A stretch of 64,000 bases of DNA from Silvania hatchlandensis (GTDB taxonomy: Bacteria; Pseudomonadota; Gammaproteobacteria; Enterobacterales; Enterobacteriaceae). Positions 35,065 to 43,196 of the stretch are shown here, one piece after another (position 1 is the first letter of the stretch; each line of letters begins with the position of its first letter). The position numbers and the translations under genes are program-made. Location: positions 62,001 to 126,000 of the forward strand of contig NZ_JAMGZK010000052.1 of the NCBI RefSeq assembly GCF_025564065.1, written 5' to 3'. The notes below the pieces were generated by a model. The model made no database searches. It had not been told where the DNA came from and saw only the letters and a program-made list of their open reading frames with translations.

Positions 35065-37251
35065 ATGAACCACACCAGAATAATGAACAAAACGCTGCTG
35101 GCGCTCGCCATCGGTGCCATTACCTCTTCCGCGATGGCGGCGGAGAGCAAAAAAGAAGACACCATCGTGGTGCAGTCCGCTGCCGCCACGGAGTTCAAAC
35201 CCGGCGGCGACCAGCTGGTGCCGGCCTTCCTTGACGGGCAGGTGGCAAACGGCGGACGCATGGGGATGCTCGGTCAGCAAAATGCGATGGATGTGCCGTT
35301 TAATATCATCAGCTACACCTCCAAACTGGTGGAAGATCAGCAGGCGCGCACCATCGCCGACGTGGTGGCGAATGATGCGGGCGTGCAGTCCGTGCAGGGC
35401 TACGGCAACAGCGCCGAAAGCTTCCGTATTCGCGGCCTGAAGTTTGATGGCGACGACATGACCTTTGGCGGCCTCTCCGGCGTACTGCCGCGCCAGGTGG
35501 TTGACGCCCAGATGGTGGATCGCATTGAGATCTTTAAAGGTGCCAACTCCCTGATGAACGGCGCGGCCAGCTCCGGCGTGGGCGGGATGATCAACCTTGA
35601 GCCGAAACACGCGGGCGCGACCCCGCAGGCGAAGGTCGGGGTCGATTACACCTCTGAATCGCAGATTGGCACCACCCTGGATGCCGGTCGTCGCTTTGGC
35701 GACAGCGACCAGTTTGGCGCGCGCGTTAACCTGGTTCACCGTGAAGGCGAAGCGCCGGTCGAAAACGATCGCCGCCGCACCACGCTGCTCTCGACCGGCC
35801 TCGATTACGCGGGCGAAGACTTCCGCACCTCCGTGGACCTGGGGTATCAGAAGAAAACCTTCCACGGTTCAGAGACCGGGGTTAACGTTTCCGGCGTCAA
35901 CTTCGTGCCAGAGCCGCCGAAAAACGATCGCAACTACTCCCAGAAATGGGCTTACAGCAATATCGAAAACGAATTCGGGATGTGGCGCAGCGAGTACGAC
36001 ATCACCGACAGCTGGACCGCGTATACCGGTCTGGGTGCGCAGCACGCCCATGAAGAGGGGCTGTACAGCGGAGCGAAGCTGGTGGACGCCAGCGGTAAAG
36101 CCACCGCCACCCGTCTGGATACCAACCGCATCAGCGACAGCGTGAGCGGCATGGCGGGCATTCGCGGCAACTTTGATACCGGATTTGTTTCGCACAAGGT
36201 TAACGTCGGCTACTCGGCGATGACCAAAAACGAGAAAATCGCGTGGAAGATGTCAGCGGCGGCGAATAACCCGGTGACCAACATCTACCACAACACCGGC
36301 GTCAATGCGCCGCCAAGCACCAATTCCAACGGCGCAGGTGGTAACTACAGCGATCCGCTGACCAGCGGCCGGACCCGCACCCAGGGCTGGCTGTTGAGCG
36401 ACACCCTGGGCGTGCTGGACGACAGTCTGCTGTTCACCGCCGGTGCCCGTCATCAGAAAGTGGTGATCCGCGGCTATAACAAAGTCACCGGCCTGGAAAA
36501 CGCGGGCGACAGCTTCGACGGCGACCGCTGGATGCCAACCTACGGCGTGGTCTACAAGCCGTGGGAGCAGCTGTCCCTGTACGCGAACCACACCGAAGCG
36601 CTGCAGCCGGGTAAAACCGCGCCCAACACCGCCACCAACTACGGGCAGAGCACCGGGATTGTCCACTCTAAGCAGAATGAAGTGGGCCTGAAGGCCGACT
36701 TTGGTCGCGTTGGCGGCTCGCTGGCGCTGTTTGAAATTAAAATGCCGACGCCGATCCTCGACAGCAACAAACACTATGGTCTGGATGCTGAACAGCGTAA
36801 CCGCGGCGTTGAGCTGAACGTCTTCGGCGAGCCGATGCTGGGCCTGCGTCTGAACGCCAGCGCCACCTGGCTGCAGGCGGAGCTGACCAAAACCAAAGAC
36901 GGGATCAACCAGGGCAACGATGCGATTGGCGTGCCGAACTTCTACGCCGTACTGGGCGCAGAATACGACATCAAGCCTGTTGACGGTCTGACCGCCACCG
37001 CCCGCGTCAACCACTCCGGTTCCCAGTATGCGGACCTGGCAAACAGCAAAAAGCTCGACAGCTACACCACTCTGGATCTGGGCATGCGTTACCGCTTCGC
37101 GGTCAACAATAACCAGAACCAGATGACCGTCCGCGCCGGTATCGAGAACGTTACCGACGAGAACTACTGGTCAAGCGTAGACGACAGCGGCACTTACCTG
37201 TTCCAGGGTGAGCCGCGTACCGTTAAGGTTTCCGTCGGCTACGAGTTCTGA
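35065..37251 (+). CDS. TonB-dependent siderophore receptor (ferrichrome/FcuA-type)
   Basis: Outer-membrane TonB-dependent receptor, 728 residues from ATG 35065 (GAG lies about seven bases upstream; an upstream TTG at 35050 is possible). A signal peptide (ALAIGAITSSAMAAES) is followed by a TonB-box-like DTIVVQSA, a plug domain (DVPFNIISYTSKLVEDQQARTIADVVANDAGVQ, FRIRGL, DRIEIFKGANSLMNG, GVGGMINLEPK) and a 22-strand barrel ending in aromatic KVSVGYEF. The plug pattern fits siderophore receptors of the FcuA/FhuE kind rather than vitamin B12 receptors; the ligand cannot be fixed from sequence. It probably shares Fur control with the YncE-like gene. Confidence 0.88.
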   Translation: MNHTRIMNKTLLALAIGAITSSAMAAESKKEDTIVVQSAAATEFKPGGDQLVPAFLDGQVANGGRMGMLGQQNAMDVPFNIISYTSKLVEDQQARTIADVVANDAGVQSVQGYGNSAESFRIRGLKFDGDDMTFGGLSGVLPRQVVDAQMVDRIEIFKGANSLMNGAASSGVGGMINLEPKHAGATPQAKVGVDYTSESQIGTTLDAGRRFGDSDQFGARVNLVHREGEAPVENDRRRTTLLSTGLDYAGEDFRTSVDLGYQKKTFHGSETGVNVSGVNFVPEPPKNDRNYSQKWAYSNIENEFGMWRSEYDITDSWTAYTGLGAQHAHEEGLYSGAKLVDASGKATATRLDTNRISDSVSGMAGIRGNFDTGFVSHKVNVGYSAMTKNEKIAWKMSAAANNPVTNIYHNTGVNAPPSTNSNGAGGNYSDPLTSGRTRTQGWLLSDTLGVLDDSLLFTAGARHQKVVIRGYNKVTGLENAGDSFDGDRWMPTYGVVYKPWEQLSLYANHTEALQPGKTAPNTATNYGQSTGIVHSKQNEVGLKADFGRVGGSLALFEIKMPTPILDSNKHYGLDAEQRNRGVELNVFGEPMLGLRLNASATWLQAELTKTKDGINQGNDAIGVPNFYAVLGAEYDIKPVDGLTATARVNHSGSQYADLANSKKLDSYTTLDLGMRYRFAVNNNQNQMTVRAGIENVTDENYWSSVDDSGTYLFQGEPRTVKVSVGYEF

Positions 37252-37370
37252 GTTCCACCCTCGTTATCCGGGGCAAGGATGCCCCACCTTCATACCCGCG
37301 CCTTTACTTGCTACCACCTGGCTGAAGTGTTAAAAGGTGCCCCTTCCATAGAAAGAGACAGGGGTCAGAC

Positions 37371-38759
37371 GTGAAAAACGCGTCATCCGCTTCAGACAAC
37401 GGTGTTGCTGAAGCCTCGTCGGAACAGATTCCGACGCTGCATCGTGGTTTACAAAACCGACATATTCAACTTATCGCCCTCGGGGGCGCTATCGGCACCG
37501 GGCTGTTCCTCGGCATCGGCCCTGCCATTCAGATGGCAGGGCCTGCGGTGCTGCTGGGCTATGCCATTGCGGGCGTTATTGCGTTTCTAATCATGCGCCA
37601 GTTGGGTGAGATGGTGGTTGAAGAGCCGGTATCAGGCTCCTTCGCCCATTTTGCCTATAAATACTGGGGACCGTTCGCCGGCTTCCTCTCCGGCTGGAAC
37701 TACTGGGTGATGTTCGTGCTGGTGGGGATGGCGGAGCTGACCGCTGCCGGTATCTACATGCAGTACTGGCTGCCGGACGTGCCGACCTGGATCTGGGCGG
37801 CGGTATTCTTCATCATCATTAACGCCGTCAATCTGGTGAACGTGCGCCTGTACGGCGAGACTGAGTTCTGGTTTGCGCTGATCAAAGTGCTGGCGATTAT
37901 CGGCATGATTGGCTTTGGCCTGTGGCTGCTGTTCTCCGGCCACGGCGGCGAGCGCGCCAGCATCGACAACCTGTGGCAGCACGGCGGATTCCTGGCCACC
38001 GGCTGGAAAGGGCTGGTGCTGTCGCTGGCGGTGATCATGTTCTCGTTCGGCGGGCTGGAGCTGATTGGCATTACCGCCGCCGAAGCGCAGGATCCGCATA
38101 AAAGCATCCCGAAAGCGGTTAACCAGGTGGTGTACCGCATTCTGCTGTTTTACATTGGCTCGCTGGTGGTTCTGCTGGCGCTCTATCCCTGGGTGGAAGT
38201 GAAATCGGACAGCAGTCCGTTTGTGATGATTTTCCACGACATGAACAGCAACCTGGTGGCTTCTGCACTCAATTTCGTGATTCTGGTGGCGTCCCTGTCG
38301 GTGTACAACAGCGGCGTGTATTCCAATAGCCGAATGCTGTTTGGTCTGTCCGTGCAGGGCAACGCACCGAAGTTCTTAACCCGCGTCAGCCGTCGCGGCG
38401 TGCCGGTGAATTCGCTGCTGCTTTCCGGGGGGATCACTTCGCTGGTGGTGCTGGTTAACTACCTGCTGCCGCACGAGGCCTTTGGCCTGCTGATGGCGCT
38501 GGTGGTGGCAACGTTGCTGCTGAACTGGATTATGATCTGCCTGGCGCACCTGCGTTTTCGCGCGGCAATGCGACGCAAAGGGCGTGAGACGCAGTTCAAA
38601 GCGCTGCTCTATCCGGCGGGGAACTATCTCTGTATCGCCTTCCTGGCGATGATCCTGGTGCTGATGTGCACCATGGACGGGATGCGTACCTCGGCAATCC
38701 TGCTGCCGGTGTGGATTGTGTTCCTGTTTGCGGCGTTTAAACTGTCACGTAAGAAGTAG
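37371..38759 (+). CDS. pheP: PheP, phenylalanine:proton symporter
   Basis: Inner-membrane amino acid permease of the APC superfamily, 462 residues, 12 membrane helices. The sequence is close to E. coli PheP throughout (TLHRGLQNRHIQLIALGGAIG, GEMVVEEPVSGSFAHFAYKYWG, FSFGGLELIGITAAEA, PKAVNQVVYRILLFYIGS, SVYNSGVYSNSRMLFGLSVQGNAPKF). It imports phenylalanine. The GTG/ATG context at 37371 follows ACGTG with CAGGGG upstream. In E. coli the next gene is ybdG; here about 5.4 kb of accessory DNA is inserted between them. Confidence 0.96.
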   Translation: MKNASSASDNGVAEASSEQIPTLHRGLQNRHIQLIALGGAIGTGLFLGIGPAIQMAGPAVLLGYAIAGVIAFLIMRQLGEMVVEEPVSGSFAHFAYKYWGPFAGFLSGWNYWVMFVLVGMAELTAAGIYMQYWLPDVPTWIWAAVFFIIINAVNLVNVRLYGETEFWFALIKVLAIIGMIGFGLWLLFSGHGGERASIDNLWQHGGFLATGWKGLVLSLAVIMFSFGGLELIGITAAEAQDPHKSIPKAVNQVVYRILLFYIGSLVVLLALYPWVEVKSDSSPFVMIFHDMNSNLVASALNFVILVASLSVYNSGVYSNSRMLFGLSVQGNAPKFLTRVSRRGVPVNSLLLSGGITSLVVLVNYLLPHEAFGLLMALVVATLLLNWIMICLAHLRFRAAMRRKGRETQFKALLYPAGNYLCIAFLAMILVLMCTMDGMRTSAILLPVWIVFLFAAFKLSRKK

Positions 38760-38769
38760 TGCGGCTTTC

Positions 38770-38795
38770 GCCCGGTGGCGCTGGCACCACCGGGC
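38770..38795. repeat. Inverted repeat (REP-like) after pheP
   Basis: GCCCGGTGG and CCACCGGGC form a perfect 9-base stem around an 8-base loop. There is no T-run. It lies between the convergent pheP and antitoxin genes and may serve as a bidirectional terminator or a REP-type element. Confidence 0.5.
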
Positions 38796-38813
38796 AGCAA
38801 TGCTGCTCATTAA

Positions 38814-39113
38814 TCAAAAATGAAATGCAACGCGCTTCCCGGTTGGCAGGATGACGTCAATGCTCACTTCGCCTCCCAGGGCTTTTACATAACGTTTAAG
38901 CGTTGAAAGGCGCGGATCATTGTCCGGCTGTTCAATCTTTGCAACGGTCGGCTGTTTTACCCCCATTGCGGCGGCAAGCTGAGTTTGGGATATGTTGAGC
39001 TCTTCACGCAGTTGGTTAAGGGCGACGATAATGCGCAGCTCTTCCACTTTCGCGGCAATTCTTTCTTTACTCTCTTCACTCTGCTGGGCCATCAGTTCTT
39101 TTAACGTAGCCAT
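38814..39113 (-). CDS. HigA-type XRE antitoxin
   Basis: A 99-residue antitoxin with a helix-turn-helix of the XRE/Cro type: LREELNISQTQLAAAMGVKQPTVAKIEQ, followed by LSTLKRYVKALGG and a short strand tail. It should neutralise the toxin encoded just upstream and repress the operon. Its ATG (GGAGG upstream) lies inside the 3' end of the toxin gene (13-base overlap), the toxin-first order typical of HigBA. The twin palindromes at 39475-39516 are the likely operators. Confidence 0.88.
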   Translation of the reverse strand: MATLKELMAQQSEESKERIAAKVEELRIIVALNQLREELNISQTQLAAAMGVKQPTVAKIEQPDNDPRLSTLKRYVKALGGEVSIDVILPTGKRVAFHF

Positions 39114-39463
39114 GTGGCCTCCTTACTTGCCAGATATTTGCTGAACTCAGCGTCAGCTATGCTGATCATTTGTTTGTAGAAACGTTTTTCGACTTTTCCT
39201 GTTTTGTTGCCAGCGCATAAAATAATGGCTTTACGGGCCGGATCGAATGCAAAAAAAGCGCGAATGGGATCGCCTGCGTGCTGAATACGTAGCTCCTTCA
39301 TGTTCGCATAATGTGACGCATTGACCGTGTCGACCCAGGGGCGTCCAGGCTGTGGTCCGTATTCTGAAAGAATGTGCATGACTGCCAGTACATCTTCCTT
39401 CAGGTCTTGTGTCTGGTGGTTAAACCATTCGTCAAACGTATCCGTTGTTTCGACTTCCCACAT
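39101..39463 (-). CDS. HigB/RelE-type mRNA interferase toxin (Gp49-like)
   Basis: A 120-residue toxin of the RelE superfamily, HigB/Gp49-like branch: DEWFNHQTQDLKEDVLAVMHIL, WVDTVNASHYANMKELRI, PIRAFFAFDPARKAIILCAGNKTGK and FYKQMISIADAEFSKYL. Such toxins cleave mRNA on the ribosome when free of antitoxin. The pair is complete and no disruption is visible, so it is likely active. It sits in the insertion between pheP and ybdG. Confidence 0.87.
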   Translation of the reverse strand: MWEVETTDTFDEWFNHQTQDLKEDVLAVMHILSEYGPQPGRPWVDTVNASHYANMKELRIQHAGDPIRAFFAFDPARKAIILCAGNKTGKVEKRFYKQMISIADAEFSKYLASKEATWLR

Positions 39464-39474
39464 AGTGATGTCCT

Positions 39475-39516
39475 TATAGCCTTTTGGCTATAAAATAATA
39501 TAGCCAAAAGGCTATA
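39475..39516. promoter_or_regulatory. Twin mirrored operators of the HigBA-type pair
   Basis: Two 18-base palindromes, TATAGCCTTTTGGCTATA (39475-39492) and TATAGCCAAAAGGCTATA (39499-39516), are separated by 6 bases and are exact reverse complements of each other. They begin 12 bases before the toxin start and probably bind the antitoxin or the complex for autoregulation. Confidence 0.75.
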
Positions 39517-39640
39517 GCTACAAGTGAGTACATCAACAATTTGCTGTAGGTCGACTCATACGAAGCCGCCCCTTTCGCACCGAATTTGATCTTTATCGTG
39601 ATCGCCTTCCCAGATCTCCATCAACGTGCAGGATCTTTAT

Positions 39641-39690
39641 TTTGTAATCGATTACTTTCTGTTTGATGCAGTTTGTAATCGATTACTTTT
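39641..39690. promoter_or_regulatory. Two identical LacI-family operators
   Basis: TTTGTAATCGATTACTTT occurs at 39641-39658 and again at 39672-39689. Each holds the perfect palindrome GTAATCGATTAC with the central CG typical of LacI-family sites. The centres are 31 bases apart, about three helical turns, on the same face. They precede the sugar operon whose last gene encodes a LacI-type repressor. Confidence 0.8.
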
Positions 39691-39707
39691 TAAGGGTGGG
39701 GATCAAC

Positions 39708-40946
39708 ATGGTGTCAACAACTGAAAGTAGTGGAAAGGTGATGGGGCAGCATCGGCTGCTGGTTCCGCGCCTCTCTTTAATGATGTTCCTGCAATTCTTT
39801 ATTTGGGGTAGCTGGTCAGTCACGCTTGGGCTGGTGATGACCCAGCACAACATGTCGCTGCTGATTGGCGATGCGTTCTCGGCGGGGCCAATTGCCTCGA
39901 TTTTGTCACCGTTTGTCCTTGGGATGCTGGTCGACCGCTTCTTTGCCTCGCAAAAGGTGATGGCGGTGATGCATCTGGCAGGCGCGGCAATCCTGTGGTT
40001 TGTCCCGGGCGCGTTGATTGCTGAAAACGGTGCCCTGCTGATTGGCCTGCTGTTTGGCTACACGCTTTGCTATATGCCAACTCTGGCGCTGACCAACAGC
40101 ATCGCTTTCCACAGCCTGGCGAACGTCGACAAGACCTTCCCGGTGGTGCGCGTGTTCGGCACCATCGGCTGGATTGTGGCTGGGATCTTTATCGGTGTCA
40201 CTGGCGTGGCCTCCAGCGTCACCATCTTCCAGGTGGCGGCGGCCAGCTCCGTTATTCTGGCACTCTACAGCCTGACGCTGCCGCATACACCCGCTCCGGC
40301 CAAAGGCCTGCCGGTGAAAATGCGCGATCTGTTGTGCGCCGACGCCTTTGCCCTGTTGAAAACCCGTCACTTCTTCATTTTCTGCCTGTGCGCAATGCTG
40401 ATCTCGGTCCCGTTGGGCACCTACTACGCTTACACCGCGTCATACCTGGCGGATGCCGGTATCGCTGATGTCAGTACCGCCATGTCGTTCGGCCAGATGT
40501 CTGAAATATTCTTCATGCTGGTGATCCCGCTGCTGTTCCGCCGTCTGGGCGTGAAGTACATGCTGCTGATCGGCATGCTGGCGTGGTTTGTTCGTTACGC
40601 CATGTTTGCCATGGGCGTGAGTGAAGAGGGCCGCGTGCTGCTGTATCTCGGCATCCTGCTGCACGGCGTCTGCTACGACTTCTTCTTTGTGGTGGGCTTT
40701 ATCTACACCGACCGCGTGGCGGGCGACAAGGTGAAAGGCCAGGCGCAGAGCATGATCGTGATGTTCACCTACGGCATCGGCATGCTGCTGGGCTCACAAA
40801 TTTCCGGCGCGCTGTACAACCGTCTGGTGGCCGGCCAGCCCGTGCCTGAAGCATGGGTCACTTTCTGGTGGATCCCGGCGGTTGCTGCTGCCGTGATTGC
40901 ACTCGTTTTCCTTGTCTCGTTCAAATATGAAGACGACAAGGCGTAA
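39708..40946 (+). CDS. MFS symporter, nucleoside:H+ symporter (NHS) type
   Basis: Inner-membrane transporter, 412 residues from ATG 39708, with about 12 membrane helices. FIWGSWSVTLGLVMTQ, GPIASILSPFVLGMLVDRFFASQKV and GTIGWIVAGIFIG are characteristic of the NupG/XapB/YegT group. ATG 39708 is preferred (GGGG upstream); a longer frame from 39663 would begin between the two operators. It probably imports the sugar or glycoside handled by the next two gene products, since the three form an operon under the LacI-type regulator. The substrate is unknown. Confidence 0.85.
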   Translation: MVSTTESSGKVMGQHRLLVPRLSLMMFLQFFIWGSWSVTLGLVMTQHNMSLLIGDAFSAGPIASILSPFVLGMLVDRFFASQKVMAVMHLAGAAILWFVPGALIAENGALLIGLLFGYTLCYMPTLALTNSIAFHSLANVDKTFPVVRVFGTIGWIVAGIFIGVTGVASSVTIFQVAAASSVILALYSLTLPHTPAPAKGLPVKMRDLLCADAFALLKTRHFFIFCLCAMLISVPLGTYYAYTASYLADAGIADVSTAMSFGQMSEIFFMLVIPLLFRRLGVKYMLLIGMLAWFVRYAMFAMGVSEEGRVLLYLGILLHGVCYDFFFVVGFIYTDRVAGDKVKGQAQSMIVMFTYGIGMLLGSQISGALYNRLVAGQPVPEAWVTFWWIPAVAAAVIALVFLVSFKYEDDKA

Positions 40947-40960
40947 TATCTGGAGGTGGT

Positions 40961-41986
40961 ATGAGGACAATTAAAGGTCCGGGGATTTTTCTGTCGCAGT
41001 TTATCGGGGGGGACGCGCCATTTAATACCCTCGATGGACTGGCAGGCTGGGCAGCGGAAAAGGGCTACAAAGCCCTGCAAATTCCCTGCAACCATAAAGC
41101 GATTTTTGACGTAGAGCGGGCGGCAGAAAGCCAGGCCTACTGCGACGAAATTCGCGGTACGCTGGCGGCGCACGGGCTGGTCATCAGCGAGTTGTCGACC
41201 CATCTGGAAGGGCAGCTTGTTGCTGTGCACCCCGCCTACGATGAGGCCTTTGATAACTTCGCTCCACCGGCGGTGCGCGGTAATCCCGCCGCCCGTCAGG
41301 CGTGGGCGACCGATATCATTAAAAAGGCGGCCGTGGCATCGGCCCGGCTGGGGTTAACCGCCCATGCGACCTTCTCCGGTTCGCTGGCCTGGCCGTTTAT
41401 GTATCCCTGGCCGCCGCACAACGAGGCGCGTTTTGAAGCCGCCTTTGGCGAGCTGGCCCGTCGCTGGCGGCCCATTCTGGACCTCTTCGACGAGCAGGGT
41501 GTTAACGTCTGCTTTGAACTGCACCCGGGTGAAGACCTGCACGATGGCGTGACCTTTGAGCGTTTTCTGGCGTTAGTGGATAACCATCCCCGCTGCAACA
41601 TTCTGTTTGATCCCAGCCATCTGCTGCTCCAGCAGATGGATTACCTGGCGTTTATCGACCACTACCATACCCGCATCAAGGCGTTTCACGTCAAAGATGC
41701 GGAATACCGCCCTAACGGGCGCAGCGGCGTGTACGGCGGGTATCAGAGCTGGATCAACCGCGCCGGACGTTTCCGCTCGCCGGGCGACGGGCAGGTGGAT
41801 TTCAAGGGCATTTTCAGCAAGCTCACCCAGTACGACTATGACGGCTGGGCGGTGCTGGAGTGGGAGTGCTGCATGAAGGATGGCGACACCGGGGCGCGCG
41901 AAGGACGCGAATTTATCTCCCGCCACATTATCCCGGTATCCGCCCGGGCGTTTGATGATTTTGCAGCAGGAGAACGTCATGATTAA
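40961..41986 (+). CDS. TIM-barrel sugar isomerase/epimerase (AP-endonuclease 2 fold)
   Basis: A 341-residue enzyme of the xylose-isomerase-like TIM barrel family. Metal ligands are visible at strand ends: E in VCFELHPGE, D/H in ILFDPSHL, H in KAFHVKDAE and E in AVLEWECC. A loop with YGGYQSWINRAGRFRSPGDG precedes the last strands. Together with the adjacent oxidoreductase this resembles pathways that oxidise a sugar carbon, epimerise or isomerise it, and reduce it again (as in the ycj cluster of E. coli). GGAGGTGGT precedes ATG 40961, and the stop overlaps the next gene by eight bases. Confidence 0.85.
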   Translation: MRTIKGPGIFLSQFIGGDAPFNTLDGLAGWAAEKGYKALQIPCNHKAIFDVERAAESQAYCDEIRGTLAAHGLVISELSTHLEGQLVAVHPAYDEAFDNFAPPAVRGNPAARQAWATDIIKKAAVASARLGLTAHATFSGSLAWPFMYPWPPHNEARFEAAFGELARRWRPILDLFDEQGVNVCFELHPGEDLHDGVTFERFLALVDNHPRCNILFDPSHLLLQQMDYLAFIDHYHTRIKAFHVKDAEYRPNGRSGVYGGYQSWINRAGRFRSPGDGQVDFKGIFSKLTQYDYDGWAVLEWECCMKDGDTGAREGREFISRHIIPVSARAFDDFAAGERHD

Positions 41987-43121
41987 CGTCGGCATTATCG
42001 GCAGCGGTTTTATCGGCCCGGCGCATATCGAAGCCCTGCGCCGCCTCGGTTTCGTGCAGGTCGTCGCCCTGTGTGACGGCTCGCAGGCGCTGGCGGAAGA
42101 GAAAGCCAAAGAATTAAACATTCCCCACGCGTACGGCAGCGTTGAGGCGCTGCTGGCGCACCCGGATCTGCACGTGGTGCACAACTGCACTCCGAACCAT
42201 CTGCATGCCCAGATTAATCGTCAGATCCTGCGCGCCGGGAAGCACGTGTTCTCGGAAAAACCGCTGTGCATGACCCCGGAAGAGGCGCGCGAGCTGGTGG
42301 CGCTGGCGGAACAGGCGGGGGTGATCCACGGGGTCAGTTTTGTCTATCGTCAGTTTGCGATGGTGCGCCAGGCGGCCAGCATGCTGGAAGCGGGTGATCT
42401 CGGACGCTTGTTCGCCGCCCACGGCAGCTATCTGCAGGACTGGATGCTGCTGGAAACCGACTATAACTGGCGGGTTGATGCGGCGCTCGGCGGGGCGTCG
42501 CGTGCAGTGGCGGACATCGGTTCCCACTGGTGCGATACCATCCAGTTTATCACCGGGCGACGCATTACCGCGGTGATGGCCGATCTCTCTATCGTCTGGC
42601 CAACCCGCAAGTCCAACGTCGCCGGGAACCAGACCTTCAGCGAGGCGCAGGAGGCGGTGTACGAAGACAAGCCCGTCAGCACCGAGGACTTTGGCTCGGT
42701 ACTGTTCCGCTTTGACGATGGCAGCAAAGGCAGCTTTAACGTCTCGCAGGTCAGCGCCGGGCGTAAAAACCGCCTGAGCCTGGAGGTCAACGGCAGCGAA
42801 GCCTCCGTGGCCTGGGATCAGGAAGTGCCCCAGCAGCTGTGGGTCGGGCATCGTGCCCAGCCGAATCAGACGCTGACCGACGATCCGAGCCTGATGAACC
42901 GCGACGTCGCCAATAGCGCCCACTTCCCGGGTGGGCATATCGAGGGCTGGCCCGATGCCTTCAAAAATATGATGGCGCAGTTTTATCGCGCAGTGCAGGC
43001 AGGTTTTATGCCTGAGAAACCGGTGTTTGCCACCTTTCATGACGGAGCAGATGTGATGTATATCATTGATGCAATAGTGAAAAGCCATCGGCAGCAGGGC
43101 TGGGTGAGCGTCGAACGTTAA
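41979..43121 (+). CDS. Gfo/Idh/MocA-family NAD(P)-dependent oxidoreductase
   Basis: A 380-residue sugar/inositol-type dehydrogenase. The N-terminal Rossmann fold begins VGIIGSGFIGPAHIEAL (dinucleotide-binding Gly motif), followed by the conserved catalytic stretch HVFSEKPL (EKP motif) and the second-domain motif AVADIGSHWCDTI with catalytic Asp/His. GGAG lies ten bases before ATG 41979. It is co-translated with the isomerase. It likely interconverts a hydroxyl and keto group on the imported sugar; the exact substrate is unknown. Confidence 0.88.
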   Translation: MINVGIIGSGFIGPAHIEALRRLGFVQVVALCDGSQALAEEKAKELNIPHAYGSVEALLAHPDLHVVHNCTPNHLHAQINRQILRAGKHVFSEKPLCMTPEEARELVALAEQAGVIHGVSFVYRQFAMVRQAASMLEAGDLGRLFAAHGSYLQDWMLLETDYNWRVDAALGGASRAVADIGSHWCDTIQFITGRRITAVMADLSIVWPTRKSNVAGNQTFSEAQEAVYEDKPVSTEDFGSVLFRFDDGSKGSFNVSQVSAGRKNRLSLEVNGSEASVAWDQEVPQQLWVGHRAQPNQTLTDDPSLMNRDVANSAHFPGGHIEGWPDAFKNMMAQFYRAVQAGFMPEKPVFATFHDGADVMYIIDAIVKSHRQQGWVSVER

Positions 43122-43126
43122 CCCGT

Positions 43127-43144
43127 TGCCCGGTTCGCCGGGCA
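43127..43144 (+). terminator. Hairpin after the sugar operon
   Basis: TGCCCGG / CCGGGCA with loop TTCG, a very stable tetraloop hairpin. No long T-run follows (GCGAATTTATGG). It may partly separate the operon from the regulator gene. Confidence 0.45.
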
Positions 43145-43196
43145 GCGAATTTATGGTAGCCTGCACGGAACGCTCATTGCAGGATTTTTCGTCGCT

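Noticed and set aside
39663..39707. N-terminal extension of the MFS symporter from ATG 39663
   Set aside because: It would begin between the two LacI-type operators and lacks a ribosome site; ATG 39708 has one.
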